From NCBI GenBank assembly GCA_963579025.1, contig CAUZFZ010000011.1, positions 1-64,000 on the forward strand: DNA of 64,000 nt, in the 5' to 3' direction. Numbering within the stretch: the first letter of the stretch is position 1; every line of letters begins with the position of its first letter. Of the stretch, positions 25,995 to 35,252 are shown piece after piece. The DNA is from CAUZFZ01 sp963579025 (lineage in GTDB: Bacteria > Planctomycetota > Planctomycetia > Planctomycetales > Planctomycetaceae). Made by a program: the position numbers and the translations under genes. Below the pieces are notes generated by a model, which saw nothing but the letters and a program-made list of their open reading frames with translations, was not told where the DNA came from and made no database searches.

Positions 25995-27956
25995 TCAGTC
26001 CCCGTGACTGCCGCTCGCGTCGAGGGCCGTTTCGATCGTTGCCCCGGCGGACCGGTTGTTGCCGTCGCGCGATGTGACTCCGATCGTGTCGAAATACTCG
26101 CAGAGGGGAATCGAGTGCTTGCGCGTCATGCCCCAGGCGTCTCGAAGCTGGGCGACTGTTGCTGTTCCAAGTTCGCTTAACGTCTTGTGGCAGATGACTC
26201 GTGCTGCATCCAGTGCCTGTGGTGTGAAGAACAGACCATCCGCAATCTGGACGATGAACTCATCTTCGACCATCAGATTCAGGAGCTGATTGATCTCCTT
26301 TGCGGGCTCGCCGATCGTCTCGGTCAGTTCCTTCGCCAGCGGTGGGGTCAGACGTCCGGCTGTGATCAGTTCCAGCATTCCGTCGCGCGTCCTGCGCTGT
26401 CGCTTTGTCAGTTGCACCTGGAGATCAGCCGGACCGAGATTGTCTCCAATGCGGACGAGCTGCTTCTTCTGGATCAACTGGTCGATGACCGCTTCCAATA
26501 GACCGAGGGACGTGATGTCCCGACACGCGGTCAGCAGGGTTGGTCGAGGCAGCGAGCGACGTGGCTGGTGACGAATCACCTCTTCTCGGATTGTTCGCAG
26601 GACCGATTTCGACAGACTCTCCAGACGCCCGGTGTGGATTTCGAACGAGCGATCGCGTGATCCGATTTGCATCAGTTCGCCGCTGGACCGCAATTGTTCA
26701 AGTAGTCGATTCAGTTCGTCCGGCATGATGCCGACAGAACTTGCCAGCGTCAGATTTCTCGAGTCGATCGCGTCCTGCTGCGTCAGCCGCACCGAAAGAC
26801 GGGCGTCTGCGGATGGGCTTGCCAGTTGTTCGGCCAGCGACTCGATGTCGCGGATGCGGCGCAGATCGGCAATTGCCGGGTCCAGGATCGTGCCGCCACC
26901 GATCGTGACCGCTGGCGAGACTCGCCGCAGAATGAACCTCTGCCCCCATGCCGCGACGATCGGTTCACTGAGTCGCAGTTCCGCGTAACCTTTCTCACCC
27001 GGCTCAAGACGGCGGCCCTTGAGGACCACGCGGGTCTGCACCTCTCGCGTGCCGATGTGCAGGTTGATCTCGGTCCGGTCTTTGAGCGGGATGGGCGAAC
27101 TACTCAGCACGCGCAGGTCCACCAGCAGTCGACGCGTTGTCTGAAGATAACCCGGCGTTGCCAGTTCACAGCCACGCGACACGTCTTCGTGTTTCAGTCC
27201 CGCCAGATTAATCGCTGTTCGTTGTCGGCTGCCGGCCTGATCTGATTGTTCGCCGTGATGCTCGACGCTGCGCACCCGAAGTTCGCGGCCTTCCGGCCAG
27301 AGCTGCAATGTGTCCCCCGCATGTACGTCGCCGCTAAGAACCGAGCCGGTCACAACGGTCCCATGCCCCGTGATTGAGAAGACGCGATCGATCGCCATGC
27401 GAAACAGCGGCAGCGTCTCTGGCAATGTGATGCCCTGGCAAACTTCCAGCAGTGTTGCCTTCAGTGTGTCGAGACCCTCGCCCGTTTCCGACGACACGGG
27501 GATCACTGGAACCCCTTCGAGGAAAGTTCCTGCGACGGATTCCTCGACGTCGAGTTCCGCCAGTTCGACAAGTTCGCGATCAACGACGTCGATTTTTGTG
27601 ATCGCGATCAGACCAGCACTGATCCCCAACAGGTCCATGATCTCCAGGTGCTCACGAGTCTGAGGCATGACGCCATCGTCTGCCGCAACAACCAGCAGCG
27701 CAACGTTAAACCCCGTGGCTCCGGCGACCATGTTGCGAACAAAGCGTTCGTGTCCCGGGACGTCCACAACACCGAAGCGAAATCCGCCAGCTTCAAAGTG
27801 CGCGAATCCGAGATCGATCGAGATACCGCGCGCCTTTTCCTCAGGCAAACGGTCCGTGTTAATTCCCGTCAGTCTTCCGACGAGTCGAGTCTTGCCGTGA
27901 TCAATATGACCGGCAGTTCCCAGCAGGATCGGCTTCAACGGAGTGTCGGTCGACAT
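25995..27956 (-). CDS. selB: Selenocysteine-specific elongation factor SelB
   Basis: 653 residues from ATG 27956; the frame is open to 27989. The GTPase domain has GHIDHGKT (16-23), DVPGHERFVRNM and TKID, and the EF-Tu-like domains follow (FSITGHGTVVTGSV; LLVDLRVLSSSPIPLKDRTEINLHIG). The C-terminal third (about 440-653) is the winged-helix SelB domain that binds the SECIS hairpin. SelB delivers selenocysteinyl-tRNA to UGA codons, so the organism is expected to make selenoproteins. No selA, selC or selenoprotein is visible here. It is the first gene of a possible operon with the 48-codon ORF and the phospholipase-like gene. Confidence 0.93.
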   Translation of the reverse strand: MSTDTPLKPILLGTAGHIDHGKTRLVGRLTGINTDRLPEEKARGISIDLGFAHFEAGGFRFGVVDVPGHERFVRNMVAGATGFNVALLVVAADDGVMPQTREHLEIMDLLGISAGLIAITKIDVVDRELVELAELDVEESVAGTFLEGVPVIPVSSETGEGLDTLKATLLEVCQGITLPETLPLFRMAIDRVFSITGHGTVVTGSVLSGDVHAGDTLQLWPEGRELRVRSVEHHGEQSDQAGSRQRTAINLAGLKHEDVSRGCELATPGYLQTTRRLLVDLRVLSSSPIPLKDRTEINLHIGTREVQTRVVLKGRRLEPGEKGYAELRLSEPIVAAWGQRFILRRVSPAVTIGGGTILDPAIADLRRIRDIESLAEQLASPSADARLSVRLTQQDAIDSRNLTLASSVGIMPDELNRLLEQLRSSGELMQIGSRDRSFEIHTGRLESLSKSVLRTIREEVIRHQPRRSLPRPTLLTACRDITSLGLLEAVIDQLIQKKQLVRIGDNLGPADLQVQLTKRQRRTRDGMLELITAGRLTPPLAKELTETIGEPAKEINQLLNLMVEDEFIVQIADGLFFTPQALDAARVICHKTLSELGTATVAQLRDAWGMTRKHSIPLCEYFDTIGVTSRDGNNRSAGATIETALDASGSHGD

Positions 27957-28021
27957 GTCTATGTGCTCATCTTCCAGACGCTCACGCATGTTTCAGCCGC
28001 TCGCATGATGGGCTGACAACG

Positions 28022-28054
28022 AAAAAACCCGGCCTTTCTTCAAAAGCCGGGCTT
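28022..28054 (-). terminator. Intrinsic terminator of the gene at 28127
   Basis: On the minus strand CCCGGC...GCCGGG with inner TTT/AAA pairing forms a stem followed directly by TTTTTT. It lies about 73 bases after the stop at 28127 and before selB, so selB probably has its own promoter. Confidence 0.8.
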
Positions 28055-28126
28055 CAAGTTTCGTGTAAAAATGACAGTCCAGCCGCGTTGGGCCGCAACG
28101 GCTTGCCGGGGTGATGATTGACCGGC

Positions 28127-29089
28127 TCAGTCCCGAGTCACGATGTGTGCTACCGACTCACTGGGGATCACGTATTCGGAATCAACCACAACACTGCGTC
28201 GGGCGATCTGTGCGTTGCGATAGTACACGCGTCTGGCAAGACGGTGGTTTGGCACGGTCAGCTTCCAGCTCGTCTCTCCGTCCACCCCGGCCGGTTTCAG
28301 CACGCCTTCGGGAAAGGTCGGCGATTGCGTTCCGGTTCCTTTTTCTTCCGGAACGACGCCCGGTTTCGGCGGAATAAACGAGCCGCCTGGCGCACCCGGA
28401 GCTGCCGCCGGAGTCGCATCTGGTGCCTCGGTGACCGATCCTGGCGGGGGAGTTGTGACGAACCCAGGATTGTCTCCACTCCCGGTCGTTGTCAGAGCGC
28501 CGGGTGCTGCTGGCGTCCCGACTGGCACGGCGGGTACGTTGATGTCTCCCGGTGCTGCCTCTGCTGCGACTGCCGGAGTGGCCGGCTTGGCGACCTCACT
28601 GTCTTGTTCCGACGGATCGGCGCTTTTCGTCACGGCGCTGCCGCCGTCCGAAAATGTTTTCGTCGGCGCGGGTGCCGGATCGACGGGGCTCGGCGCTCGT
28701 CTGTCGAGGTCGCTCGCTTTAAGAGTCTGCGTCACCTCAGATTTCCAGCCAGTGACTTCCTGACCGGTCTTGCACGACGACCTTGGGCCATAGGAGACGT
28801 AGGTCGGACAACTTCCGCTGGAGCACGGGGAACACGGTGAAGGCCTGCAACTGAATTGCGCGGGCGTCCTGCATGGTCCACAGCCGTAGCCCGCCGCCCG
28901 ATAGCCCGCCGTCATTGGGTACCCGTGTGGATAAGCTGGAGCCCCGTAACCCGCAGGGCCATAACCGACAGGCCCGAAGAACACGTTGTAAACCCATGGA
29001 ATAATGCCAGCCTGCGTCGAGCCGATCAGAGTAGCCACCAGCGCGACGGACAGAGCCGCGATTCCAAATCGCCGGAAAAGTGATCGCAT
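28127..29089 (-). CDS. Secreted Pro/Ala/Gly-rich protein
   Basis: 320 residues with a signal peptide (1-27, ending STQAG). Residues 33-70 are Gly/Tyr-rich (VGYGPAGYGAPAYPHGYP) and followed by a cysteine-rich patch (CGPCRTPAQFSCRPSPCSPCSSGSC). Residues 120-260 are low-complexity Pro/Ala/Thr. The C-terminal 60 residues (WKLTVPNHRLARRVYYRNAQ) are more folded. Such composition is common in planctomycete surface or wall-associated proteins; the family is not recognised. It has its own terminator (28022) and is divergent from the thioredoxin-like gene. Confidence 0.75.
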   Translation of the reverse strand: MRSLFRRFGIAALSVALVATLIGSTQAGIIPWVYNVFFGPVGYGPAGYGAPAYPHGYPMTAGYRAAGYGCGPCRTPAQFSCRPSPCSPCSSGSCPTYVSYGPRSSCKTGQEVTGWKSEVTQTLKASDLDRRAPSPVDPAPAPTKTFSDGGSAVTKSADPSEQDSEVAKPATPAVAAEAAPGDINVPAVPVGTPAAPGALTTTGSGDNPGFVTTPPPGSVTEAPDATPAAAPGAPGGSFIPPKPGVVPEEKGTGTQSPTFPEGVLKPAGVDGETSWKLTVPNHRLARRVYYRNAQIARRSVVVDSEYVIPSESVAHIVTRD

Positions 29090-29213
29090 TTGTCGATTCC
29101 TTGAACGAGAGGCCGAACTGGCTAACTTGCCGGGTCGGTAAAGTTTTATCAGTCCTCACGACGCAGTTCAATGTGTGGACCAGCGTTTGGCATTCAGGAT
29201 TACGGGGTATCGC

Positions 29214-29774
29214 ATGGACTTCGCAGCCAGGTTCGAAACCGGCTTGTCGTACACAGGTTTTCTGGATCGATTCGGTACGGACGAGCATCGTACTCGCTGG
29301 GCTGCCGTGCACGACCAGGTCTCGCTGACCGATGCTCAAACCGAGCTGCTGGCGAGCTTCACGCGAGACATGAAAGTGATCGTGCTGGCCGGAACGTGGT
29401 GCGGTGACTGCGTGAACCAGTGTCCAATTTTTGATCGGTTCGCTGCCGCGACGTCAAAGATCGACGTCCGCTATTTTGATCGCGATGACAGCGCCGACCT
29501 GGCGACGGAACTGTCTGTCTGCGGCGGGCAGCGCGTACCGGCGATCGTCTTTCTAAGCGAAGACGGTCACGTCTGCGGACGGGCCGGTGATCGCACTCTG
29601 GCAAAGTATCGAGACATGGCCGCAACGCAACTGGGAGCAGCGTGCCCGTCTGGACTCGGAGGTGCCGACCAGACCTTGCTTGATAAAGTGACGCAGGAAT
29701 GGCTTAACGAATTCGAGCGGATCCAGCTTATGCTGCGACTTTCCGGTCGACTGCGAAAGCTCCACGGCGACTGA
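29214..29774 (+). CDS. Thioredoxin-like protein
   Basis: 186 residues from ATG 29214 (the frame is open from 29175). The thioredoxin motif is AGTWCGDCVNQCPIFDRF: the WCxxC pair is Cys-Gly-Asp-Cys, giving a redox-active fold, with cis-Pro in VPAIVFLSEDGHVCGRAG. There is no signal peptide, so it is probably cytoplasmic. Residues 1-55 are an extra helical N-terminal region (DRFGTDEHRTRWAAVHDQV). Members with WCGDC are often called thioredoxin family proteins of unknown partner. It lies upstream of corA on the same strand, 88 bp apart. Confidence 0.82.
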   Translation: MDFAARFETGLSYTGFLDRFGTDEHRTRWAAVHDQVSLTDAQTELLASFTRDMKVIVLAGTWCGDCVNQCPIFDRFAAATSKIDVRYFDRDDSADLATELSVCGGQRVPAIVFLSEDGHVCGRAGDRTLAKYRDMAATQLGAACPSGLGGADQTLLDKVTQEWLNEFERIQLMLRLSGRLRKLHGD

Positions 29775-29861
29775 CTGTTATTATCTCGCTCCGTGGCCGG
29801 GTCCGAGCGGTCCGGCGCCGCCGGTCGTCTGAGGAATCACCTGCTGGAGAAACGGGACGTT

Positions 29862-30821
29862 ATGTCGGGTGCCATTCGTTTTAATTTCGTCAACAAGCAG
29901 GATGACGAGCTTGAGCTGGATCAGGTCGCGGAATCTCACAACTCGGAAACGTTCCTCTGGGCCAACCTCTCCGGAGACGATGTCAGCCGCGCCTCCGAGT
30001 TCATCGAGATCTTTGACATTAACAACCCGCTTCTCGGTAGTGAGGACATGATTGGGACGCCTCGATTCACTGACCTTGGCAACTGCATCTATTTCTCACT
30101 GCAGGACATATCCTTCAAGGACAATCGCGCCGTTGTCGTGCCGGTCCAGATTTACTTCGGCAAGACGTTCATGCTGACAATCCACCGAGGCGAGGCTCGT
30201 TTCATTGACGGCGCCTTTACCAGTTGCCGCCGAAGTTTCCGGATGCTTGCGAAGTCGCCGGGTTTTCTGCTGTTCGAAATCGCGGACCACCTGACGCAGG
30301 CTTACACGCGGACTGTGCAGTCCGTTGCCGCGCAGACTGAAGAAATCGAAGGGGGTCTCTTTACCGACGGAACTGACGACCAAATCTTCGCGCAGGTCGC
30401 AGAGTTGATGCGCAGCATTCTGGTTTTCTACAAGCTCATTGTCGGTTCACGTGAAGTTGTGCACGACATGGCGACACGTCTGTCGCCGTTCATTGCGGAA
30501 ACGACGCAGCCGTTCCTGGAGAAAAAAGCCGCTCTGCTTGATCGCCTCAGCGTTGACGTGACGACCGAGCGGGAAATCCTCTCCGAGTCGCTCAATCTCT
30601 ACATGGGCATCGTGACTCACCGGACCAACCACGTGGTCAACCGCCTGACGATTCTGAGCACGTTCTTCCTGCCCCTGGGATTTCTCGTCGGTGTGTACGG
30701 CATGAATTTCCGTGTCATGCCGGAGCTGACCTGGACGTTCGGCTACACCGGCTTCTGGCTTCTGGTGACGTTCATCGTGGGTGGTCTGACGATCTACATG
30801 AAGAAACAGGGCTGGCTCTGA
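29862..30821 (+). CDS. corA: CorA-type magnesium/cobalt transporter
   Basis: 319 residues from ATG 29862 (GGAGAAACGGGAC upstream). A cytoplasmic N-terminal domain and a long helix precede two C-terminal membrane helices (about residues 256-278 and 287-310). The YGMNF signature (VGVYGMNFRV, near 277) marks the selectivity filter of CorA, which forms a pentameric divalent-cation channel in the inner membrane. Only a short basic tail follows. It ends 186 bp before the convergent RNase R gene, with a strong hairpin between. Confidence 0.92.
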   Translation: MSGAIRFNFVNKQDDELELDQVAESHNSETFLWANLSGDDVSRASEFIEIFDINNPLLGSEDMIGTPRFTDLGNCIYFSLQDISFKDNRAVVVPVQIYFGKTFMLTIHRGEARFIDGAFTSCRRSFRMLAKSPGFLLFEIADHLTQAYTRTVQSVAAQTEEIEGGLFTDGTDDQIFAQVAELMRSILVFYKLIVGSREVVHDMATRLSPFIAETTQPFLEKKAALLDRLSVDVTTEREILSESLNLYMGIVTHRTNHVVNRLTILSTFFLPLGFLVGVYGMNFRVMPELTWTFGYTGFWLLVTFIVGGLTIYMKKQGWL

Positions 30822-30884
30822 AAACAGCCACCGAACCCCCGATCCGCGAGGATCGGCGCAGGTCTCCGGACCTCGCCGAGACGC

Positions 30885-30963
30885 CGACCGAAGGTCTCCC
30901 CCAAGTGCGTCTCCCCCAAGTGCGTCTCCCGGAGACTGCGACGCGGTGGGAGACCTTCGGTCG
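30885..30963. terminator. Large hairpin between corA and rnr
   Basis: CGACCGAAGGTCTCCC (30885-30900) and GGGAGACCTTCGGTCG (30948-30963) are a perfect 16-bp dyad. The loop contains two copies of CCCCCAAGTGCGTCT and a small dyad GTCTCC-C-GGAGAC at 30925-30937. Between convergent genes this fits a bidirectional terminator. Confidence 0.65.
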
Positions 30964-31007
30964 CGGTCGCGGCGGGGTCAGAGACCCGCGCCGAACGATC
31001 GTCGCGT

Positions 31008-33308
31008 CTACCGGCGTCGCTTGCGTCGGCCAGGTTGTCGACTCGTTTTCTTGCGTTGCTCGAAGTTGTCCTGACCACGCTTCGGCTCCGGGACCGGTCC
31101 CTTGTCGGCTCGTTTATCCGACTTCCCCTTGCGGGACGACCGGCCACGCGACTCGACCAGTTCCCATTCGAGGACTCGCTCGTCGGGATTGACGACTGCG
31201 ACTCGGACTTTCACGCGATCACCGAGGCGGAATTTTCGACCGCTGCCGCGTCCCGTGATGGTCATAGTGGGGCGGTCGTAATCGAGGAATTCACCGTTGC
31301 CCAGCTTGCTGATGTGGACGAAGCCATCCACTGGATACTGCTGACACCGACAAAAGATGCCGAACTTCTCGATGCCGGTGATCACCGCGTCCAGAACCTC
31401 GCCGCTTTTTTTCTCCAGGAACATCAGGAGTTTAACGCGAGTCAGTTCACGCTCCGCGGTCGCCGCCCGACGCTCCGTCGTTGAGCAGTGGGTACCCAGG
31501 CGAACGGCATCCGATTCGCTTAGTCCGAGTGTCTTCTTCCGGCCGGCAAAAATGTCGTCCAGAATCCGGTGGACGGTCAGGTCCGGGTAGCGGCGGATGG
31601 GACTGGTGAAGTGGCAGTAGTTCTCGACCGCCAATGCGTAATGCCCTTCGACGGTCGCAGAGTATTCAGCGGCTTTCATGCTGCGCAAGAGTGCGAAGTT
31701 GACCGCCTGCTCAAACGGTTTGCCTTTAACTCGATTCAGCAGTTCCTGCAGGTCGAACCGACTGTTGTAGCTGTCGAGCTTGAAGGCAAGACTCGCGACG
31801 AACTGAGCGAAGGCCTTCAACTTGACTGGACTTGGGCTCCCGTGCGTCCGACGTAGAAACCGAATGCGGCGATCATGCAGTTCGGTCGCGACGGCGCAGT
31901 TAGCCGCCAGCATGAACTCTTCAATGATCTGATGGCTCTCGTCGTGCACCACTTCCGATGCGCCACAAACGCGGCCGTCCTGATCCAGCTCGACTTTCAC
32001 TTCGGGCAAATAGAGTTCCAAAGAGCCGGCTTCGAATCGACGGCCGCGCAGAACCATGGCCAGTTCGTGCATCCAGCTTAGAAGCTGACGCACCTTCGCA
32101 CTGATCCGGCCGCGGAACTGTTCCGGATCTTCGATTACGGGCATGACCTGTTCGTACGCGAAACGCCGACTCACTTTGATCGCGGAGTTCTGAAACTCTG
32201 TGTGAATCGGCGTACCTTCGGCCGTGAATTCAATCAGTACGGATTTCGTGAAGCGAACCTTCCCCTGCTGCAGACTGGCCAGGCTGTTCGAGATGGTTTC
32301 CGGCAGCATGGGGATGACGCGTCCCGGAAGATAGACGCTGGTACCGCGACGTTGAGCTTCGGCATCCAGCTCACCACCAGCCGGGACGAAGTGACCGACG
32401 TCGGCGATATGAACGCCCAGATGCCAGTGCCCGTCGTCGGTTCTCTTCAACGAGATCGCGTCGTCGAAGTCACGCGCGTCGACCGGGTCGATGGTGACGA
32501 TCGGCTCGCCGGTCAGATCGACACGGCCGTCGAGTTCCGACTCGTCGAACCCATCAGCCTGTTCGTGAGCCTCTTCGAGCACCGCTTCCGGGAACTCGTC
32601 CGGCAATCCGAACTCATGAATGATGGCCTGCAGATCGACGCCCGCTTCGCCGCGAGGACCCAGGAGTTTCGTCAAAACGGCCTCGCCGGATTCCCGATGC
32701 GTGGGAAACCGGACAACATCGATGACGACCTTGTCGCCGGGCACAGCACCTTTCGCTCCGGGATCGCCAACGGAAACCGGGTCCGTGAACCGTCCGCCGT
32801 CAACGCGAACGCATCCTCGATCGTCCTCTTCGAAGTACGTACCGACAAACGTGTGTGTTGCCCGCTCGATGACCTGCTCGACGCGACCGCAGCGTTGACC
32901 ACCGCCCCGTCGTCGACTGATTAAACGGACCAGGACGCGGTCACCATTCTGTGCATCGGCGAGCTGTTCACCCTCGACAAAAATGTCGGGCACGAGTCGA
33001 GGCGGTGCCGCCGATGCCTCGTCAAACTCTTCCGACGCAGTCCGATCTGGAATCAGCCAGCCGTCGCCGCGCATCGTGCGTTTGATCGTTCCGGCGATCA
33101 GGTCATCACCGCGTGCCGTGCCGGGAAGAAACACCCGACCGTTTTCAGTTCGCTGAATCTTGCCCTGTTCGGCGAGGGCGTCAAGCTGCGATTCGAAGCT
33201 CTTGCGGCCACTTTTCGAGACACCGAGCTTCCTGGCCAGAGCCCGCATTTTGATGGGTACATACGCAGGCCGTGCAAGGTGATCAAGAATCTCAGTCATC
33301 GTTGGCAT
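31008..33308 (-). CDS. rnr: Ribonuclease R
   Basis: 766 residues from ATG 33308; the second Met (33299) is also possible. The frame runs back to 33656, but those 116 residues are the C-terminal remnant of a sulfatase, not RNase R. Order of domains: a winged-helix N-terminus (MRALARKLGVSKSGRKSFES), cold-shock domains, the RNB catalytic domain with TIDPVDARDFDDAIS (Asp 274, 280, 282, 283), an S1 domain (LDAVITGIEKFGIF), and a long basic tail ending RRKRRR. RNase R degrades structured RNA from the 3' end using magnesium. Confidence 0.9.
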   Translation of the reverse strand: MPTMTEILDHLARPAYVPIKMRALARKLGVSKSGRKSFESQLDALAEQGKIQRTENGRVFLPGTARGDDLIAGTIKRTMRGDGWLIPDRTASEEFDEASAAPPRLVPDIFVEGEQLADAQNGDRVLVRLISRRRGGGQRCGRVEQVIERATHTFVGTYFEEDDRGCVRVDGGRFTDPVSVGDPGAKGAVPGDKVVIDVVRFPTHRESGEAVLTKLLGPRGEAGVDLQAIIHEFGLPDEFPEAVLEEAHEQADGFDESELDGRVDLTGEPIVTIDPVDARDFDDAISLKRTDDGHWHLGVHIADVGHFVPAGGELDAEAQRRGTSVYLPGRVIPMLPETISNSLASLQQGKVRFTKSVLIEFTAEGTPIHTEFQNSAIKVSRRFAYEQVMPVIEDPEQFRGRISAKVRQLLSWMHELAMVLRGRRFEAGSLELYLPEVKVELDQDGRVCGASEVVHDESHQIIEEFMLAANCAVATELHDRRIRFLRRTHGSPSPVKLKAFAQFVASLAFKLDSYNSRFDLQELLNRVKGKPFEQAVNFALLRSMKAAEYSATVEGHYALAVENYCHFTSPIRRYPDLTVHRILDDIFAGRKKTLGLSESDAVRLGTHCSTTERRAATAERELTRVKLLMFLEKKSGEVLDAVITGIEKFGIFCRCQQYPVDGFVHISKLGNGEFLDYDRPTMTITGRGSGRKFRLGDRVKVRVAVVNPDERVLEWELVESRGRSSRKGKSDKRADKGPVPEPKRGQDNFEQRKKTSRQPGRRKRRR

Positions 33309-33866
33309 CGGCACACTGTAAAGGCACGTTTCGCCAAACGATACGAGGGGCACGTCTTTCTGGCTCAATTCGGCGGGCGTTCCAGAACTGATCTGATCGC
33401 GAAGCCGATGACTTCGTCCTGGCGAACGTTTTCGATTGGCGCCACGGTTTTGGGTAGGTGGCGAGTTTGCTGGCAAGTTGTTTGGCAAGCTCCGGATGGC
33501 TGGCTGCATGGTTTCGTGTGGATCGGTGTCGTAATCGTATAGTTCGTACACCGCGTCACTGATGGGGTCTTTGGGGTTTCGCCATTCCACCAGCCGATAG
33601 CGTTCCGTACGGATCGCGCGGCCGAGTTTCCCGCGAGGGAAGGCGTGGTCACGCACGCGGGCGTCGGGGTTCTTCGGGACGGGAACAAGACTGACGCCGT
33701 CAATTGGCTACGGCCCGTCGGGCAATGGAAGGCCTGCGAGTTCACAAAGCGTCGGGAAGATGTCGACCGTCTCGGCAAGCTGCCTGGCCGAACTGCCTGG
33801 TTGCGTGACTTTCGGAAAGACAATCAGAATCGGAATATGGTTCGCGAAGGCAGAGGATGGCCCTGC
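33299..33866 (-). pseudogene. Decayed sulfatase, C-terminal remnant
   Basis: Read on the minus strand from about 33866: FANHIPILIVFPKVTQPG, then LAETVDIFPTLCELAGLP ending PDGP, then TAG at 33710-33708, then GVSLVPVPKNPDARVRDH and RTERYRLVEW...YELYDYDTDPHET. This is the C-terminal region of iduronate-type sulfatases. After HET (near 33510) the homologous sequence continues in another frame (HAASHPELAKQLASKLATY), so an indel has occurred. The catalytic N-terminal part is missing. The frame then runs without a stop into RNase R. Confidence 0.82.
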
Positions 33867-33973
33867 TGCAGGTTGGCACAGGTTGATTTCAGAGTGAGCG
33901 ACTTGACGCTGCCGCTACACGTTTTACGGAACGGGCCTCAAATAAGTTCCCGATTCAGAATCCGAAAGACCTC

Positions 33974-34140
33974 TGAGCCGTAGGCGCCTGTCGAGGCTGC
34001 GCACTGGTCCGGAGCTGAGCCGTAGGCGAATTTCTCCGAAATCCGCTGCCCTGGACATGGCAAGACTGAGCGGCGGTCGATGTGCCGGCAGGTTGCGATG
34101 TCGTCTGGTCCCGATTTCGGAGAAATCGGGCTACGGCTCA
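33974..34140. repeat. Dyad cluster, family E copy 2
   Basis: GAGCCGTAGGCGAATTTC followed by TCCGAAATCCGC (34017-34046) and CCCGATTTCGGAGAAATCGGG followed by CTACGGCTC (34110-34139); a further GAGCCGTAGGCGCC lies near 33975. The same motif occurs at 12631-12696. The stretch between the sulfatase remnant and the SUMF1 gene holds nothing else. Confidence 0.6.
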
Positions 34141-34157
34141 CGATTCCGGGACTATTC

Positions 34158-35252
34158 CTACGGCGATCGCGACAGTCGGAATCCGAGATCGTCGCTGCGG
34201 GTGACTTGATCTCCGTATCCGCGAAACGCGGACCGACAGCGGACGGCGTTGGTCCACCAGTCGCCACCGCGAATCACTCGTCGCGTTCCAGAGACAGGGC
34301 CGTCTGGATTGCTGCTTTCAGCGAGTCCGTAGAATTTCGGATCGTAGTAATCCTGACACCACTCACCGAGATTGCCGTGCATGTCGTACAGCCCGAATTC
34401 GTTGGACAATTTCGCACCGACCGTTCGAACCGGATTGCTGCCCGACTTGAAATTGAACCAGCCGTATTTCGACAACGCCCTGTGTCGGTCGCCGAAATGA
34501 TACTGTGTCGTTGTGCCCGCCCGGCACGCGAATTCCCACTGTGCTTCGCTGGGCAATCGGTAGCCCCTGGACTGAGCATCGAGCACCCATTTGTTTTCGG
34601 CGTCCCGACGGTACGCGAGCGTTCGTTTCTCCCGCTTGCTTAACCAGTTGCAGAACACGACGGCATCATTCCAGCTCACCTGCGACACGGCGGCCTGTTC
34701 CTGCTGCGCGAAGCCCGGCGAGCCCCAGGTAAAGTCGTTTCTGTCTCGCGGAGCAGCCTTTTCTGTCGTCGACGAGTTGCCGGTCCCAAGCACTTCTGCC
34801 TCGGTCCGATAACCAGTCTCTGTCACGAACGTGCGAAACTGGGCGATGGTCACTTCCGTAGCAGCCAGCAGAAAGGGCTCGGCAAGAACCATTCGATGCT
34901 GAGGACGTTCCTGATCGCGGATTCGATCCTGAGTTCGTTGATCGATCTTGAGTTCAGTCGCTGCTTTCAACGCCGCAGCAATCTGCACGTCGCTGCTACC
35001 CATCAGGAATTCGCCCGGGGGGATGAGCACCATCGTCGTGCCCAACGAGTTGATCGACGTCACCGTCGTCCCCAGCTGTTTCGCCCACGCCGTCTGAAGA
35101 GCCTTCGCCCGCTGTGTATCAAACGGAGCTTTTGCTACCGGAGCGTCCTTGTTCTTTGTTGGTGTGCTCTGCTGTGCCACGGAATCGGACGACACGCAGC
35201 CCAGCAGGACGGCGAAGTAAGCGAATCTTTGAAGCATCGTGATTTGTCTCAT
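34158..35252 (-). CDS. SUMF1 (formylglycine-enzyme-like) lipoprotein
   Basis: 364 residues with a lipobox-like signal (FAYFAVLLGC), so probably a lipoprotein. The SUMF1/FGE-sulfatase domain covers about 70-364: MVLIPPGEFLMGSS, AATEVTIAQFRTF, GYRLPSEAQWEFACRAGT, DMHGNLGEWCQDYY, RVIRGGDWWTNAVRCRSAFRG. True sulfatase-activating enzymes have CxxxxC there; here the first Cys (RCRSAFR) is present and the second is Arg. It may therefore not activate sulfatases, and a decayed sulfatase lies next to it. ATG 35237 is an alternative start. Confidence 0.82.
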   Translation of the reverse strand: MRQITMLQRFAYFAVLLGCVSSDSVAQQSTPTKNKDAPVAKAPFDTQRAKALQTAWAKQLGTTVTSINSLGTTMVLIPPGEFLMGSSDVQIAAALKAATELKIDQRTQDRIRDQERPQHRMVLAEPFLLAATEVTIAQFRTFVTETGYRTEAEVLGTGNSSTTEKAAPRDRNDFTWGSPGFAQQEQAAVSQVSWNDAVVFCNWLSKREKRTLAYRRDAENKWVLDAQSRGYRLPSEAQWEFACRAGTTTQYHFGDRHRALSKYGWFNFKSGSNPVRTVGAKLSNEFGLYDMHGNLGEWCQDYYDPKFYGLAESSNPDGPVSGTRRVIRGGDWWTNAVRCRSAFRGYGDQVTRSDDLGFRLSRSP

